Assembly (NCBI RefSeq): GCF_035920445.1
Contig: NZ_CP109162.1
Coordinates: 6,200,001 to 6,264,000, forward strand
From: Nocardia sp. NBC_01730
GTDB taxonomy: Bacteria; Actinomycetota; Actinomycetes; Mycobacteriales; Mycobacteriaceae
Length of the DNA: 64,000 nt
Reading direction: 5' to 3'
In this document: positions 24,465 to 34,888 of the stretch, one piece after another
How positions within the stretch are numbered: the stretch's first letter is position 1
Layout of the letters: each line of letters begins with the position of its first letter
Position numbers and translations under genes: made by a program
Notes under the pieces: model-generated
Seen by the model: only the letters and a program-made list of their open reading frames with translations
What the model was told of the DNA's origin: nothing
Database searches by the model: none

Positions 24465-26759
24465 TCAGCTGACGCCGACTGGCATCTGCACGGTGTCCAC
24501 CGAACGCTGCTGTAGCTCACGCAGTTTCGCGCCCTCGACGTCGATGTCCGGCAGGATCCGGTCGAGCCACTCGGGCATCCACCACGACCACTTGCCCATC
24601 AGCACCAGCAGCGACGGGATCAGCACCATCCGGACGATGAACGCGTCCAGCAGCACGCCTGCCGCCAGCGCGAAGCCGAACGACTTCGCCGTCACATCCG
24701 TCTCGAGCAGGAAGGAGCCGAACACCGAGATCATGATGATCGCGGCCGCGGTCACCACGCGGGCGCCGTGGTGGTAGCCGGCGACCACCGCTTCCTTGGG
24801 AGACCTGCCCTTGACGAACTCCTCACGCATCCGGGTCACCAGGAACACCTGGTAGTCCATCGCGAGGCCGAACACCAGGCCGATCAGCATGATCGGCAGG
24901 AAGCTGACCAGCGGATGCGGGTCCTCGATCAGCCCGAGCTTGCCCTGCTGGAAGATCAGCACGGTCGCGCCGAAGGTCGCGGCCATCGAAAGCAGGAATC
25001 CGAGTGCCGCGGTGAGCGGCACGAGGATGGATCGGAACACCAGGATCAGCAGAACGAATGCCGCACCCGCCACGATCGCCAGGTAGGGCACGATCTTGCT
25101 GAGCAGCACGTGGTCGACGTCGGCGTAGATCGCGGTGCTTCCTGTGATGCCGTACTCGATGCCGTACTGGGCCTTCAGCTGTCCTTCGGCGTCGCGGGCG
25201 TCCTGCACCAGATCTTTGGTGGCCTGGTTGTTCGGGCCCGACTTCGGCACGCCGTCCAACAGCACGCCCTGCTCGTCCTTGCTCCACTGCGGCTCGGTGA
25301 CGTAATCCATGCCCGGGTAGGAGGCGAGCTTGTCGCGCAGTGCCCCGACTGCGGCCTGCCGGTTCTCGGCGGGCACGTCGGTCAGGTCGGCGGCCACGTT
25401 CAGCACGCCGTTGCTGCCTTCGCCGAAGCCCTCGGTGCGCAGCTCATAGGCCTTGCGGACGGTAGATGTCTTCGGCATGCTGTCGTCGCCGGGCAGGCCG
25501 AGGTTCAGGCCCGCCGCGGGCGCGGCGAGCGCGCCGAGCACCACGACGCTGAGGATCAGCGCCGCCCACGGTGCCTTGCCGATCAGTCGGCCGAAGCGCA
25601 TGCCGTTGGTGACCGAGTGCTCGTCCTCGGGGTCGTGCTGGGCCACCACCGGCAGCTTCGGCTTGAACAGCACGCGGCCGAACGCGCCGAGCAGCGCTGG
25701 CATGAGGGTGATCGCGGTGAGCACCGCGAAGCCGGCGGCGATCGCGCCACCCAGACCCATGAACGTCATGAACTGGACGCCGACGATGCTGAGGCCCGCC
25801 AGCGCGATGATGACGGTCAGGCCGGCGAATACCACCGCGGAACCGGCCGTGCCGAGCGCGGTGCCCGCCGCCTCCTCGGGCGAATCCTGCACCGCGAGTT
25901 CGTGTTTGTACCTGGACACGATGAACAGCGCGTAGTCGATGGACAGCGCGATGCCGATCATCGATGCGAGGAACGTGGTGAAGCTGGGGACCTCGATCAC
26001 GGAGGTGCCGAGCATGATCAGCGAGGTGGCCGCGCCGAGTCCGACGATCGCGGTGACGATCGGCACGAACGCGGCGACGATGGCGCCGAACGCCACGATC
26101 ATGACGACCAACGCGACGGCCATGCCGATCATCTCGGACTTGCCGCTCGGGGCCTCCTGCTTCGTCGCGATGGAGCCGCTCATCTCGACCGTGAGCCCGG
26201 CATTGCGTGCGTCGGCGGCCACCTGGTACGCCGCGTCACGGTCCGTATCGGTCACATCGGTGAACTTCGCGATGGTGAACGGGACGTTCATCACCGCCAC
26301 GGTGTCGGGCGCGGTCTTGCTGAGCACGTTGAGCGGCGCGCCACTGCACTGGGCGGGGTCGGGGTTGGCCAGGCAGCCCATCTTCTCGGCCGCTTCGACC
26401 GGGTTCGTGATCGGCTTGCCATGGTCGACGATGTCGAGCTGGCCGAGCTTCGCGATGAACGCTTCGACCGCGGCACGGTTCGCCGAATCGGTCAGCTTCT
26501 GCCCTTCCGGCGCGCTGATGACGTAGGTGCCGGTGACCGCGTCGAACTTGAACGCGTCGGAGGCGCCAGGGAAGTGCTTGTCGAGGATGTCGTTGGCTCG
26601 GGCGGACGGTAGGTCCGGCATGCTGAAGTCGTTGGTCATCGGCTTGCTGAGCTGTGCGCCCAAACCGCCGAGGAGCACGAACAAGACGAGCCAGACGGGA
26701 AGAACGATCCATTTCCTGCGGAAAGCGAACTTTCCCCATCTGTACAGATAAACGGACAC
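24465..26759 (-). CDS. MMPL-family RND transporter
   Basis: A 764-residue inner-membrane transporter. It has a first TM near the N-terminus, a large periplasmic domain, two blocks of TM helices and a second periplasmic domain. The proton-relay segment IGIALSIDYALFIVSRYKHEL near residue 280 and GLVFGLAMDYQVFLVTRMREEF in the second half are the MMPL hallmarks. MMPLs export envelope lipids or siderophores in mycolate-containing actinobacteria. A TetR gene diverges from it with a palindromic operator in between. The cargo is unknown. Confidence 0.9.
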   Translation of the reverse strand: MSVYLYRWGKFAFRRKWIVLPVWLVLFVLLGGLGAQLSKPMTNDFSMPDLPSARANDILDKHFPGASDAFKFDAVTGTYVISAPEGQKLTDSANRAAVEAFIAKLGQLDIVDHGKPITNPVEAAEKMGCLANPDPAQCSGAPLNVLSKTAPDTVAVMNVPFTIAKFTDVTDTDRDAAYQVAADARNAGLTVEMSGSIATKQEAPSGKSEMIGMAVALVVMIVAFGAIVAAFVPIVTAIVGLGAATSLIMLGTSVIEVPSFTTFLASMIGIALSIDYALFIVSRYKHELAVQDSPEEAAGTALGTAGSAVVFAGLTVIIALAGLSIVGVQFMTFMGLGGAIAAGFAVLTAITLMPALLGAFGRVLFKPKLPVVAQHDPEDEHSVTNGMRFGRLIGKAPWAALILSVVVLGALAAPAAGLNLGLPGDDSMPKTSTVRKAYELRTEGFGEGSNGVLNVAADLTDVPAENRQAAVGALRDKLASYPGMDYVTEPQWSKDEQGVLLDGVPKSGPNNQATKDLVQDARDAEGQLKAQYGIEYGITGSTAIYADVDHVLLSKIVPYLAIVAGAAFVLLILVFRSILVPLTAALGFLLSMAATFGATVLIFQQGKLGLIEDPHPLVSFLPIMLIGLVFGLAMDYQVFLVTRMREEFVKGRSPKEAVVAGYHHGARVVTAAAIIMISVFGSFLLETDVTAKSFGFALAAGVLLDAFIVRMVLIPSLLVLMGKWSWWMPEWLDRILPDIDVEGAKLRELQQRSVDTVQMPVGVS

Positions 26760-26861
26760 GAGGGGTTACTCCTAGCGATGGCTGGGACGTGCTGGTTCCG
26801 CGTGTAGACAGCACTCTCGCGGGGAGCCCTGCCTGCCCCGCCTCCACACTGACGCTTTCTG

Positions 26862-26886
26862 CCTACCGTGCGGTAGGTAGACTACC
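26862..26886. promoter_or_regulatory. TetR operator between MMPL and its regulator
   Basis: A perfect palindrome CCTACCG-tg-CGGTAGG at 26862-26877 is followed by an overlapping dyad GGTAG-a-CTACC at 26876-26886. The form CTACCG-n2-CGGTAG is typical for actinobacterial TetR sites. It lies in the 204-bp divergent gap, so it can control both genes. Confidence 0.75.
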
Positions 26887-26963
26887 CAGGAGCTAAGCGG
26901 AGGTGCAACCTCTATTTTGCTGGCACCGTTAGCTCAGCGCAGAAGTGATGAGAGGATCATCCC

Positions 26964-27557
26964 ATGGCTGTCCGAGATGCACCTGACACTGTTGTGGCAG
27001 GTGGAGGCACTAAAATTGCAATCCGCGACGCAGCGGTCAAGCTGTTCGGAGCCAAAGGATTCGAACAGACGAGCCTGCGCGAGGTCGCGGATGCGGTAGG
27101 AATCACAAAGGCTTCGCTCTACTATCACTACGCCTCGAAGCTCGATCTGCTGCTCGCGATCATCGATCCGATCGTCGATCACATGCGATCGGTGGTCGTC
27201 GATCTGGACCAGGTGCCGCACGATGCCGAGGGTATTCGCCAGGTCCTGCGGACCTACTTGCGCGGGCTGATCCACCACCGCGGCGCCGGGGCACTGATCA
27301 TGCGCGACACGGTCGCGATCATCAACGCGATGGCCGACCGCTACCCGGATGTGATGGACGCGAGCCGGGTGCTGCGGGAATGGCTGGCCGGGCCGAATGC
27401 CACCGAGGAGGCCAGGCTCCGGGCCTGCGCGGCGCTCGAGGTGATCGGCGTCGCGCTGGTGACCAAGGAATTGGTCCCCGGCGCCGACGATTCGCTGGTC
27501 GAGTCGTCCCTCCTGGACGCGGCGACTTGCGTGCTCACCGCGTGTGGAACCGCGTAG
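26964..27557 (+). CDS. TetR-family regulator of the divergent MMPL gene
   Basis: A 197-residue regulator. HTH helices run over KIAIRDAAVKLFGAKGFEQTSL, REVADAVGITKASLYYHYASK and LDLLLAIIDPIV. The C-terminal ligand domain is all-helical. Divergence from the MMPL gene and the palindrome in between suggest it represses the transporter. The Rrf2-like gene follows 38 bp downstream in the same direction. Confidence 0.9.
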   Translation: MAVRDAPDTVVAGGGTKIAIRDAAVKLFGAKGFEQTSLREVADAVGITKASLYYHYASKLDLLLAIIDPIVDHMRSVVVDLDQVPHDAEGIRQVLRTYLRGLIHHRGAGALIMRDTVAIINAMADRYPDVMDASRVLREWLAGPNATEEARLRACAALEVIGVALVTKELVPGADDSLVESSLLDAATCVLTACGTA

Positions 27558-27595
27558 ATTCGACCTACCGCCGCCAACGCCAGGGAGTTGTCGCT

Positions 27596-28099
27596 GTGCA
27601 CATCAGCGCGAAGGTCGATTACGCGGTGCGGACGCTGCTCGAGATCGCGCGCGCATCGCGGCTGAACCAGACCACGGTCGGACTCGGCGTATCCATCGCG
27701 GAGGCCGCCCCGGTGGTCAAGGCCGAGGCCATCGCCACCGCGCAGCGAATTCCGCCCAAGGTGCTCGAGTCGGTGCTCGGCGAGCTCCGCAGGGCCGATC
27801 TGGTGATCAGCAGGCGAGGTCCGGAGGGCGGCTACTGGCTGGCCAGGCCCGCATCCGAGATCTCCATCGCCGACGTGATCCGCGCGGTCGAGGGCCCGCT
27901 GGCGTCGGTCCGCGGCGAACGACCAGAGGACGTGCGCTATCCCGGCGCGGCCGACTCGTTGCAGCGGGTGTGGATCGCGCTACGGGTGAACCTGCGCGCC
28001 GTACTGGAGAACGTGTCGATCGACGACATCGCGCGGAATCAACTGCCCGGATTCGTCGAGTCGCTCACCGAGGATCCGGGAGCGTGGTCGCGCAGATAG
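27596..28099 (+). CDS. Rrf2-family regulator without Fe-S cysteines
   Basis: A 167-residue protein from GTG 27596 with CAGGGAG upstream. The Rrf2 winged helix is visible: ISAKVDYAVRTLLEIA, IPPKVLESVLGELRRADLVISRRGPEGGYWLARP, and ISIADVIRAVEGPL (each a family landmark). No Cys is present, so unlike IscR or NsrR it cannot bind a cluster through cysteines. An insertion of about 20 residues precedes the recognition helix region. It lies 87 bp before the ABC exporter genes and may control them. Confidence 0.85.
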   Translation: MHISAKVDYAVRTLLEIARASRLNQTTVGLGVSIAEAAPVVKAEAIATAQRIPPKVLESVLGELRRADLVISRRGPEGGYWLARPASEISIADVIRAVEGPLASVRGERPEDVRYPGAADSLQRVWIALRVNLRAVLENVSIDDIARNQLPGFVESLTEDPGAWSRR

Positions 28100-28186
28100 C
28101 GCCGCGCACCCCGACGAAAGGGTATTCATGCTGGTCAGGAATCTCCGCGACGGAGTACACCGTTTGCCGGTAGCCTGCGACTCATC

Positions 28187-29920
28187 ATGCTGATCAGACT
28201 GCTTCGCGCACATCTGTACCCCTACCGCGCCCAATTGGCGGGGGTCGTTGTGCTCCAGCTGATCTCCGTCATCGCGATGCTGTACCTGCCGAGTCTGAAC
28301 GCGGATCTGATCGACGGCGGCGTCACCAAGGGTGATATCGGCTATATCTGGACCATCGGCCTATGGATGCTCGCGGTCACCGGTGTGCAGATCGTCGCGT
28401 CGGCCTCGTCGGTCTATCTCGGTGCGCAGGCGGCTATGGGTGCCGGACGTGATCTGCGCGGCGCGGTGCTGCACCGGGTCGGCACATTCTCCGCGCGGGA
28501 AGTGGGGATGTTCGGCGCTCCGTCGCTGATCACCCGTAACACCAACGACATCCAGCAGGTTCAGCTGCTCATCGTGATGTCGGCGACCATCCTGGTGATG
28601 GCGCCGATCATGTGCGTCGGCGGCATCATCATGGCGCTGCGCGAGGATCTCGGCCTGTCCTGGCTGCTGCTGATCGCGGTGCCCGCACTCGGATTGTCCA
28701 TGGGTTTCATCATCTCCAGGATGGTGCCCGGCTTCCGCGAGATGCAGACCAGGATCGACGAGGTGAACCGGGTGCTGCGCGAGCAGATCACCGGCATCCG
28801 CGTGGTCCGGGCGTTCGTGCGGGAGCGGCAGGAGACCTGGCGCTTCGGCGTGGCCAACACCGAACTCACCGAGACCGCGCTGCGTGTGGGCCGGTTGACG
28901 GCGCTGATGTTCCCGACGGTCATGCTGATCAGCAACGTCACCGCCGTCGCGGTGATCTGGTTCGGCGGGCACGCGATCGATGCGGGGCACATGCAGATCG
29001 GCTCGCTCACCGCGATGCTGTCCTACATCATGCAGATCCTGATGGCCGTGATGATGGCTTCGTTCCTGGCCATGATGGCGCCGCGCGCCGCGGTCTCCGC
29101 GGACCGCATCGCCGAGGTGCTGGACACCGAATCCTCGGTTCGCCCACCGCGATTGCCGCAGCCGTTCAAGGACGACCCGGCCGCAGTGGATTTCCAGTTC
29201 GCCGAATTCGCCTTTCCCGGCGCGGAAAAGCCGGTGCTGAAGGCCATCCGGTTCCAGGTGCGCCCCGGCACCACCACCGCGATCGTCGGGTCCACCGGCG
29301 CGGGCAAGACCACCTTGATCAACCTCGTTCCCCGGTTGATGGACGTCACCGACGGCGCGGTCTACGTCGGCGGAACCGACGTCCGCCACATCGACCTCGA
29401 GCTGCTGCGCTCACGGATCGGCCTCGTCCCGCAGAAGGCGTATCTGTTCTCCGGGACGATCGCGAGCAACCTGCGCTACGGCGATCCGGACGCCACCGAC
29501 GAGGATCTCTGGCACGCACTGGAGATCGCGCAAGCCGCCGATTTCGTCCGGGATATGCCGAAAGGCCTCGAAACCCCGGTCGCGCAGGGCGGCACGACGG
29601 TCTCCGGCGGTCAGCGCCAGCGACTGGCGATCGCGCGGGCACTGGTGAAGAAGCCGAGGGTGTACCTGTTCGACGACTCGTTCTCCGCGCTCGATGTCGC
29701 GACCGACGCCAGGCTGCGAGAGGCGCTGAAGCCGGAGACCGCGAACGCCTCGGTGGTCATCGTCGCCCAGCGCATCACGACCATCCGCGACGCCGATCAG
29801 ATCGTGGTGCTCGAGGACGGCGCGATGGCGGGCGTCGGCACCCATGAGCAGCTGATGCGGGACTGCTCGGAGTACCGGGAGATCGTCGAATCGCAGCTGA
29901 GTGCCGAGGAGGCGCGATGA
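28187..29920 (+). CDS. ABC exporter subunit, degenerate half of a heterodimer
   Basis: A 577-residue exporter half with six TM helices (LLRAHLYPYRAQLAGVVVLQL begins the first) and an NBD. Walker A is GSTGAGKTTLINL, the Q-loop is VPQKAYLF and the signature is VSGGQRQRLAIARAL. The catalytic Glu of Walker B is replaced (VYLFDDSFSALD), and the switch His is Gln (VIVAQRITT). Both losses define the non-hydrolysing site of asymmetric exporters such as TM287/288. Its TGA is overlapped by the ATG of the first mini-ORF in the 71-bp repeat. Confidence 0.92.
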   Translation: MLIRLLRAHLYPYRAQLAGVVVLQLISVIAMLYLPSLNADLIDGGVTKGDIGYIWTIGLWMLAVTGVQIVASASSVYLGAQAAMGAGRDLRGAVLHRVGTFSAREVGMFGAPSLITRNTNDIQQVQLLIVMSATILVMAPIMCVGGIIMALREDLGLSWLLLIAVPALGLSMGFIISRMVPGFREMQTRIDEVNRVLREQITGIRVVRAFVRERQETWRFGVANTELTETALRVGRLTALMFPTVMLISNVTAVAVIWFGGHAIDAGHMQIGSLTAMLSYIMQILMAVMMASFLAMMAPRAAVSADRIAEVLDTESSVRPPRLPQPFKDDPAAVDFQFAEFAFPGAEKPVLKAIRFQVRPGTTTAIVGSTGAGKTTLINLVPRLMDVTDGAVYVGGTDVRHIDLELLRSRIGLVPQKAYLFSGTIASNLRYGDPDATDEDLWHALEIAQAADFVRDMPKGLETPVAQGGTTVSGGQRQRLAIARALVKKPRVYLFDDSFSALDVATDARLREALKPETANASVVIVAQRITTIRDADQIVVLEDGAMAGVGTHEQLMRDCSEYREIVESQLSAEEAR

Positions 29921-29991
29921 GACACAATCGCGCAGCGCTCGTCGAGCCGACGGGGTGCGGGAACCCCCGCAGGACGCGGGAGGCGCGATGA
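29917..29991 (+). CDS. Repeat-encoded 24-residue mini-ORF, copy 1
   Basis: Starts at ATG 29917, overlapping the stop of the upstream ABC gene as ATGA, with GGAGG ending 5 nt upstream. The peptide begins MRHNRAALVE and ends RRTREAR. It stops at 29989-29991, overlapping the start of copy 2. It is basic and hydrophilic, with no TM. It probably serves to pass ribosomes between the two ABC genes rather than as a functional peptide; this is inference. Confidence 0.55.
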   Translation: MRHNRAALVEPTGCGNPRRTREAR

Positions 29992-30062
29992 GACACAATC
30001 GCGCAGCGCTCGTCGAGCCGACGGGGTGCGGGAACCCCCGCAGGACGCGGGAGGCGCGATGA
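29988..30062 (+). CDS. Repeat-encoded 24-residue mini-ORF, copy 2
   Basis: Identical peptide to copy 1, from ATG 29988 to TGA 30060-30062. Its stop overlaps the ATG (30059) of the second ABC gene. Together the two form an uninterrupted ATGA chain: ABC subunit 1, mini-ORF 1, mini-ORF 2, ABC subunit 2. Confidence 0.55.
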   Translation: MRHNRAALVEPTGCGNPRRTREAR

Positions 30063-31963
30063 GGCCAGGAATGCCGAGTCCCGGTGCGCCGGACGCCAAG
30101 GCGAAATCGTTCGGCCCTTCGCTGCGGCGCTTGCTGCGCAGGCTCGCTCCCGAACGGTTCTACGTCGGGTTGATCATCCTGCTCGTCGTCGTATCCGTGG
30201 TACTGAACACGCTGGGCCCGTACATCCTCGGCAAGGCGACCAATCTGGTCTTCGACGGCGTGGTCGGCAAACAACTGCCGTCCGGCGTCACCAAGGACCA
30301 GACGATCGAGGCGCTGCGGGCCAAGGGCGACAACACCTTTGCCGACATGCTCGGCGCGATGAACGTGATCCCGGGCGTGGGAGTCGATTTCGCCGCGGTC
30401 GGCAAGATTCTCACGCTCGTGCTCGTCCTCTACCTCGGCGCCGCGGTGTTCGGCTGGTTGCAGGGCTATCTGCTCAACATCGTCATCAATCGGACAGTGA
30501 AGCGGCTGCGCAGCGACATCGAGGACAAGATCCACCGGCTTCCGTTGCGCTACTTCGATTCCGCGCCGCGCGGTGACGTGCTCAGCAGGGTCACGAACGA
30601 CGTGGACAACATCTCGCAGAGCCTGCAGCAGACCATGAGCCAGCTGCTGACCTCGGTGTTCTCGGTGCTCGGCATCCTGATAATGATGTTCTGGATCTCG
30701 CCGCTGCTGGCGGTGATCGCGCTGCTCACCGTGCCCGCCGCGGTCGTGGTCACCGCGCAAATCGCGAAACGCTCCAAGCCGCACTTCGTCAACCAGTGGA
30801 AATATACCGGCCTGGTCAACGCTCAGGTCGAGGAGGCGTACACCGGGCACGAGGTGGTCACCGCATTCGGCCGCAACCGCGAGGTCGGCAAGGAGTTCGA
30901 CAAGCGCAATCAGGAGCTCTACCAGGCCAGCTTCGCGGCACAGTTCATCTCCGGTCTGATCATGCCCGCGATCATGTTCCTCGGGAACGTGAATTTCGTG
31001 CTGGTCGCACTGGTCGGCGGCCTGCGGGTAGCGACAGGCAACCTGTCGCTCGGTGACGTGCAGGCGTTCATCCAGTACTCCCGCCAATTCAGCCAGCCGC
31101 TGACCCAGATCGGCGCGATGGCCAACCTGCTGCAGTCCGGTGTCGCCTCGGCCGAGCGGATCTTCGAGATTCTCGACGCCGAGGAGCAGAGCCCGGACCC
31201 GGCGATGGCCGACACCCGCCCGGTGGATCGCGGCCGGGTGGAATTCGAGGCCGTCTCATTCCGCTACGAACCGGACAAGCCGGTGATCGAGAGGCTCTCG
31301 CTGCTGGTCGAGCCTGGTCACGTGGTCGCCATCGTCGGCCCTACCGGCGCGGGCAAGACCACGCTGGTGAATCTGGTCATGCGGTTCTACGAGCTCGACG
31401 CGGGCACCATCACCATCGACGGCGTCGATATCACCGAGATCACCCGCGACCACCTGCGCTCGCGCATCGGCATGGTGTTGCAGGACACCTGGCTGTTCCG
31501 CGGCACCATCCGGGAGAACATCGCCTACGGCAACCCGAACGCGAGCGAACAGGACATCATCGCGGCCGCGCGCGCCGCGTACGTCGACCGTTTCGTACAC
31601 GCGCTGCCCGACGGCTACGACACGATCATCGACGAGGAGGGCTCCGGCGTCAGCGCGGGCGAGAAGCAGCTGATCACCATCGCGCGAGCATTCCTGGCCA
31701 AGCCGTCCATCCTCATCCTCGACGAGGCGACCAGCTCGGTGGACACCCGTACCGAGCTGCTGGTGCAACACGCGACCGCCGCGCTGCGCCGGGACCGGAC
31801 CAGCTTCGTCATCGCCCACCGCCTCTCCACCATCCGCGACGCCGATCTGATCGTCGTCATGGAGGCGGGCCGGATCGTGGAACACGGCACGCACGAACGC
31901 CTGCTCGAGGAGCGCGGGCCGTACTACCGCCTGTACAACGCCCAGTTCGCCGCGGCTCTGTAG
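30059..31963 (+). CDS. ABC exporter subunit, catalytic half of the heterodimer
   Basis: A 634-residue exporter half from ATG 30059 with SD GGAGG supplied by the repeat. Six TM helices are present, with an extracytoplasmic insertion of about 60 residues after TM1 (NLVFDGVVGKQLPSGVTKDQ region). The NBD has Walker A GPTGAGKTTLVNL, Walker B ILILDEATSSVD with the catalytic Glu, H-loop IAHRLST and variant signature VSAGEKQLITIARA. This complements the degenerate partner. The substrate is not evident. Confidence 0.92.
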   Translation: MRPGMPSPGAPDAKAKSFGPSLRRLLRRLAPERFYVGLIILLVVVSVVLNTLGPYILGKATNLVFDGVVGKQLPSGVTKDQTIEALRAKGDNTFADMLGAMNVIPGVGVDFAAVGKILTLVLVLYLGAAVFGWLQGYLLNIVINRTVKRLRSDIEDKIHRLPLRYFDSAPRGDVLSRVTNDVDNISQSLQQTMSQLLTSVFSVLGILIMMFWISPLLAVIALLTVPAAVVVTAQIAKRSKPHFVNQWKYTGLVNAQVEEAYTGHEVVTAFGRNREVGKEFDKRNQELYQASFAAQFISGLIMPAIMFLGNVNFVLVALVGGLRVATGNLSLGDVQAFIQYSRQFSQPLTQIGAMANLLQSGVASAERIFEILDAEEQSPDPAMADTRPVDRGRVEFEAVSFRYEPDKPVIERLSLLVEPGHVVAIVGPTGAGKTTLVNLVMRFYELDAGTITIDGVDITEITRDHLRSRIGMVLQDTWLFRGTIRENIAYGNPNASEQDIIAAARAAYVDRFVHALPDGYDTIIDEEGSGVSAGEKQLITIARAFLAKPSILILDEATSSVDTRTELLVQHATAALRRDRTSFVIAHRLSTIRDADLIVVMEAGRIVEHGTHERLLEERGPYYRLYNAQFAAAL

Positions 31964-32153
31964 TTTTGGCCGCGCGGGCCGTGAACGGGGAATGCTCGGT
32001 TTCGCTGCGCTCGGAAGTGGGGGTCGGGCCGAGTGGTTGGGTCTGGAGGCGATCACTGTGCAGGGTTGCCTTCGCCTGCGGCGCGGCGGTGTTCGCCGCC
32101 GTGCTGGGCGACGATGTCGACACGCGCGCACCCACGGGCGGTGCCGGAGCTGA

Positions 32154-33449
<1,296 letters not shown>

Positions 33450-33488
33450 GGTCTGAACCGGACTCCGCATCGTGGACTCGACACCCCT

Positions 33489-34265
33489 TCATCGGAGCAG
33501 AGCGGGAACTTCGCTCGGCGCGTAGCTGGGTTCGTGCTTCTTGAGCCACGCAATCACCCGATAGGTGATCGGCAGCACGATGACTTCCGCGAGCGTCTTC
33601 CAGAGGAAGCCGACGATCACGAAATTGACGAACTGTCCCCAGGAGTCGATGCCGATGGCCGTGGCCGCGATCGAGCAGAAGATCAGCGTGTCGCCGAACT
33701 CGCCGACCACGGTCGACCCGATCAGGCGCGCCCACAGGTGCCTCTCCTTGGTCCGCTCCTTGATCAGCACCAGTGTCGCCGAATTCAGCATCTCGCCGAC
33801 GAAATAGCCCGCCAGACCGGCGGCGACGAGCTGCGGGGTTGTTCCGATGACGGAACGGAACGCGTCCTGGTTCTCGTAGAAGGTCGCGGCGGGCAGTTCG
33901 ATGGCGATCTTGAAGCACACCACGGTCAGCAGCAGCATGGCGAAGCCGTAGTAGATGGCCCGGCGCGCGGCGCGGAAGCCGTAGATCTCGCTCAGCACGT
34001 CGCCGATGATGTAGGCGAGGGGAAAGAGGAACCAGGCGCCGTCCGTGGTGATCGGCAGGATCTCCAGCGGACCCAGTTTCACCGAATGGTCGCTGAGGAA
34101 CTGCACGCCCTTGGTCGCGCAGATGTTGGAGATGATCAGCGTCGCGGTGAACACCGCCACGATCGGTGTGTAGTACCCCCGCGCCACCTGGGCGAATGCC
34201 GCATGCTCTGGCGCGGGGTCTCCAGGTCCGTGTTCTTCGGTTGTCTTCGACTCACTCACGTGCAT
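33489..34265 (-). CDS. Queuosine precursor transporter (QPTR/YhhQ family)
   Basis: A 258-residue membrane protein from ATG 34265. About six TM helices and family motifs are seen: ISNICATKGVQF, the SEIYGFRAARRAIYYGF segment, YFVGEMLNSATLVLIKERTKER and STVVGEFGDTLIFC. YhhQ imports queuosine precursors (preQ0/preQ1). It is convergent with tgt, 39 bp between stops. No queC/queD/queE/queF, queA or queG gene is visible in the window, so salvage is the likely mode. Confidence 0.9.
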   Translation of the reverse strand: MHVSESKTTEEHGPGDPAPEHAAFAQVARGYYTPIVAVFTATLIISNICATKGVQFLSDHSVKLGPLEILPITTDGAWFLFPLAYIIGDVLSEIYGFRAARRAIYYGFAMLLLTVVCFKIAIELPAATFYENQDAFRSVIGTTPQLVAAGLAGYFVGEMLNSATLVLIKERTKERHLWARLIGSTVVGEFGDTLIFCSIAATAIGIDSWGQFVNFVIVGFLWKTLAEVIVLPITYRVIAWLKKHEPSYAPSEVPALLR

Positions 34266-34297
34266 CATCCAACCAGGTTGTGGAATACGCTGTACCA

Positions 34298-34813
34298 ATG
34301 ACGAATCCCGGCGATTCCGACGAATGGTGGAAGCAGTACAGCGGCCAAGGCGTGTCGCCGGAGTCCGGTGGGCAGAGTTCGGTTCCGCAGTACCCGAACG
34401 CCGAGCCGCCTTCGGGTTATCCGTCGGCGCCGCAGCACCCGGTGCAGCCGCCGTCGCAGCCGATGACGCCCCCTCCGCACCCGCAGTACCCGTCCTATCA
34501 GCAGCCCGCGCAGCCCTATCCGCAGCCGAACTACGCCTACCAGAGCCCCTACCAGCCCTATGGCGCTCCGGTGCAGGGCACCAACGGTGTGGCGATCGGT
34601 GCGCTGATCTCGTCGCTGGTCGGGTTCGTCACCTGTGGAATCGGCTCGATCGTCGGCATCATCCTCGGTGCGGTCGCGTTGAACCAGATCAAGCAGTCCG
34701 GGCAGGAGGGGCGCGGCATGGCGCTCGCCGGCGTCTGGATCGGTGTCGGTGCGATCGTGCTCGCCATCCTGTGGTTCGTCGTCGTGATCATCGTGGGGTC
34801 GACGAGCTCATAG
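34298..34813 (+). CDS. DUF4190 membrane protein with Pro/Gln/Tyr-rich N-terminus
   Basis: A 171-residue protein from ATG 34298. Residues 1-95 are disordered and rich in Pro, Gln, Tyr and Ser. The DUF4190 domain then has two TM helices joined by a short loop: IGALISSLVGFVTCGIGSIVG, ILGAVALNQIKQSGQEGRGM, AGVWIGVGAIVLAILWFV. No enzymatic role is known. It diverges from the transporter with 32 bp between starts. Confidence 0.85.
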   Translation: MTNPGDSDEWWKQYSGQGVSPESGGQSSVPQYPNAEPPSGYPSAPQHPVQPPSQPMTPPPHPQYPSYQQPAQPYPQPNYAYQSPYQPYGAPVQGTNGVAIGALISSLVGFVTCGIGSIVGIILGAVALNQIKQSGQEGRGMALAGVWIGVGAIVLAILWFVVVIIVGSTSS

Positions 34814-34833
34814 CGGCAAGGGCCGGGAAAGCG

Positions 34834-34870
34834 TAAGGGGCGCACCCGAATCGGGTGCGCCCCTTACGCG
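34834..34870. terminator. Bidirectional terminator
   Basis: A perfect stem of 18 bp (CGTAAGGGGCGCACCCGA and its complement) with one central base lies between convergent DUF4190 and RDD genes. It is near-symmetrical, so it can act on both strands. Confidence 0.88.
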
Positions 34871-34888
34871 TCGTACCGCTGCCCCGTG

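Larger units (their letters stand above)
29908..30063 (+). repeat. 71-bp tandem repeat (two perfect units plus a 14-bp start of a third), MIRU-like
   Basis: Units 29908-29978 and 29979-30049 are identical, and the first 14 bases (GGAGGCGCGATGAG) recur at 30050. Each unit opens with an SD (GGAGG) and ATG and contains a hairpin TGCGGG-aacc-CCCGCA. The units are placed exactly between two ABC subunit genes so that every stop overlaps the next start as ATGA. Mycobacterial interspersed repetitive units in M. tuberculosis have the same size class and the same ATGA fit between operon genes. Confidence 0.95.

Noticed and set aside
24768..26612. A 614-codon open frame opposite the MMPL gene
   Set aside because: It is the antisense of a clear MMPL gene, with the Asp/Glu/His/Arg-rich composition of high-GC shadow frames and no recognisable domain. 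The same applies to the long antisense frames at 3791-5359, 53566-55494 and 60926-62260.
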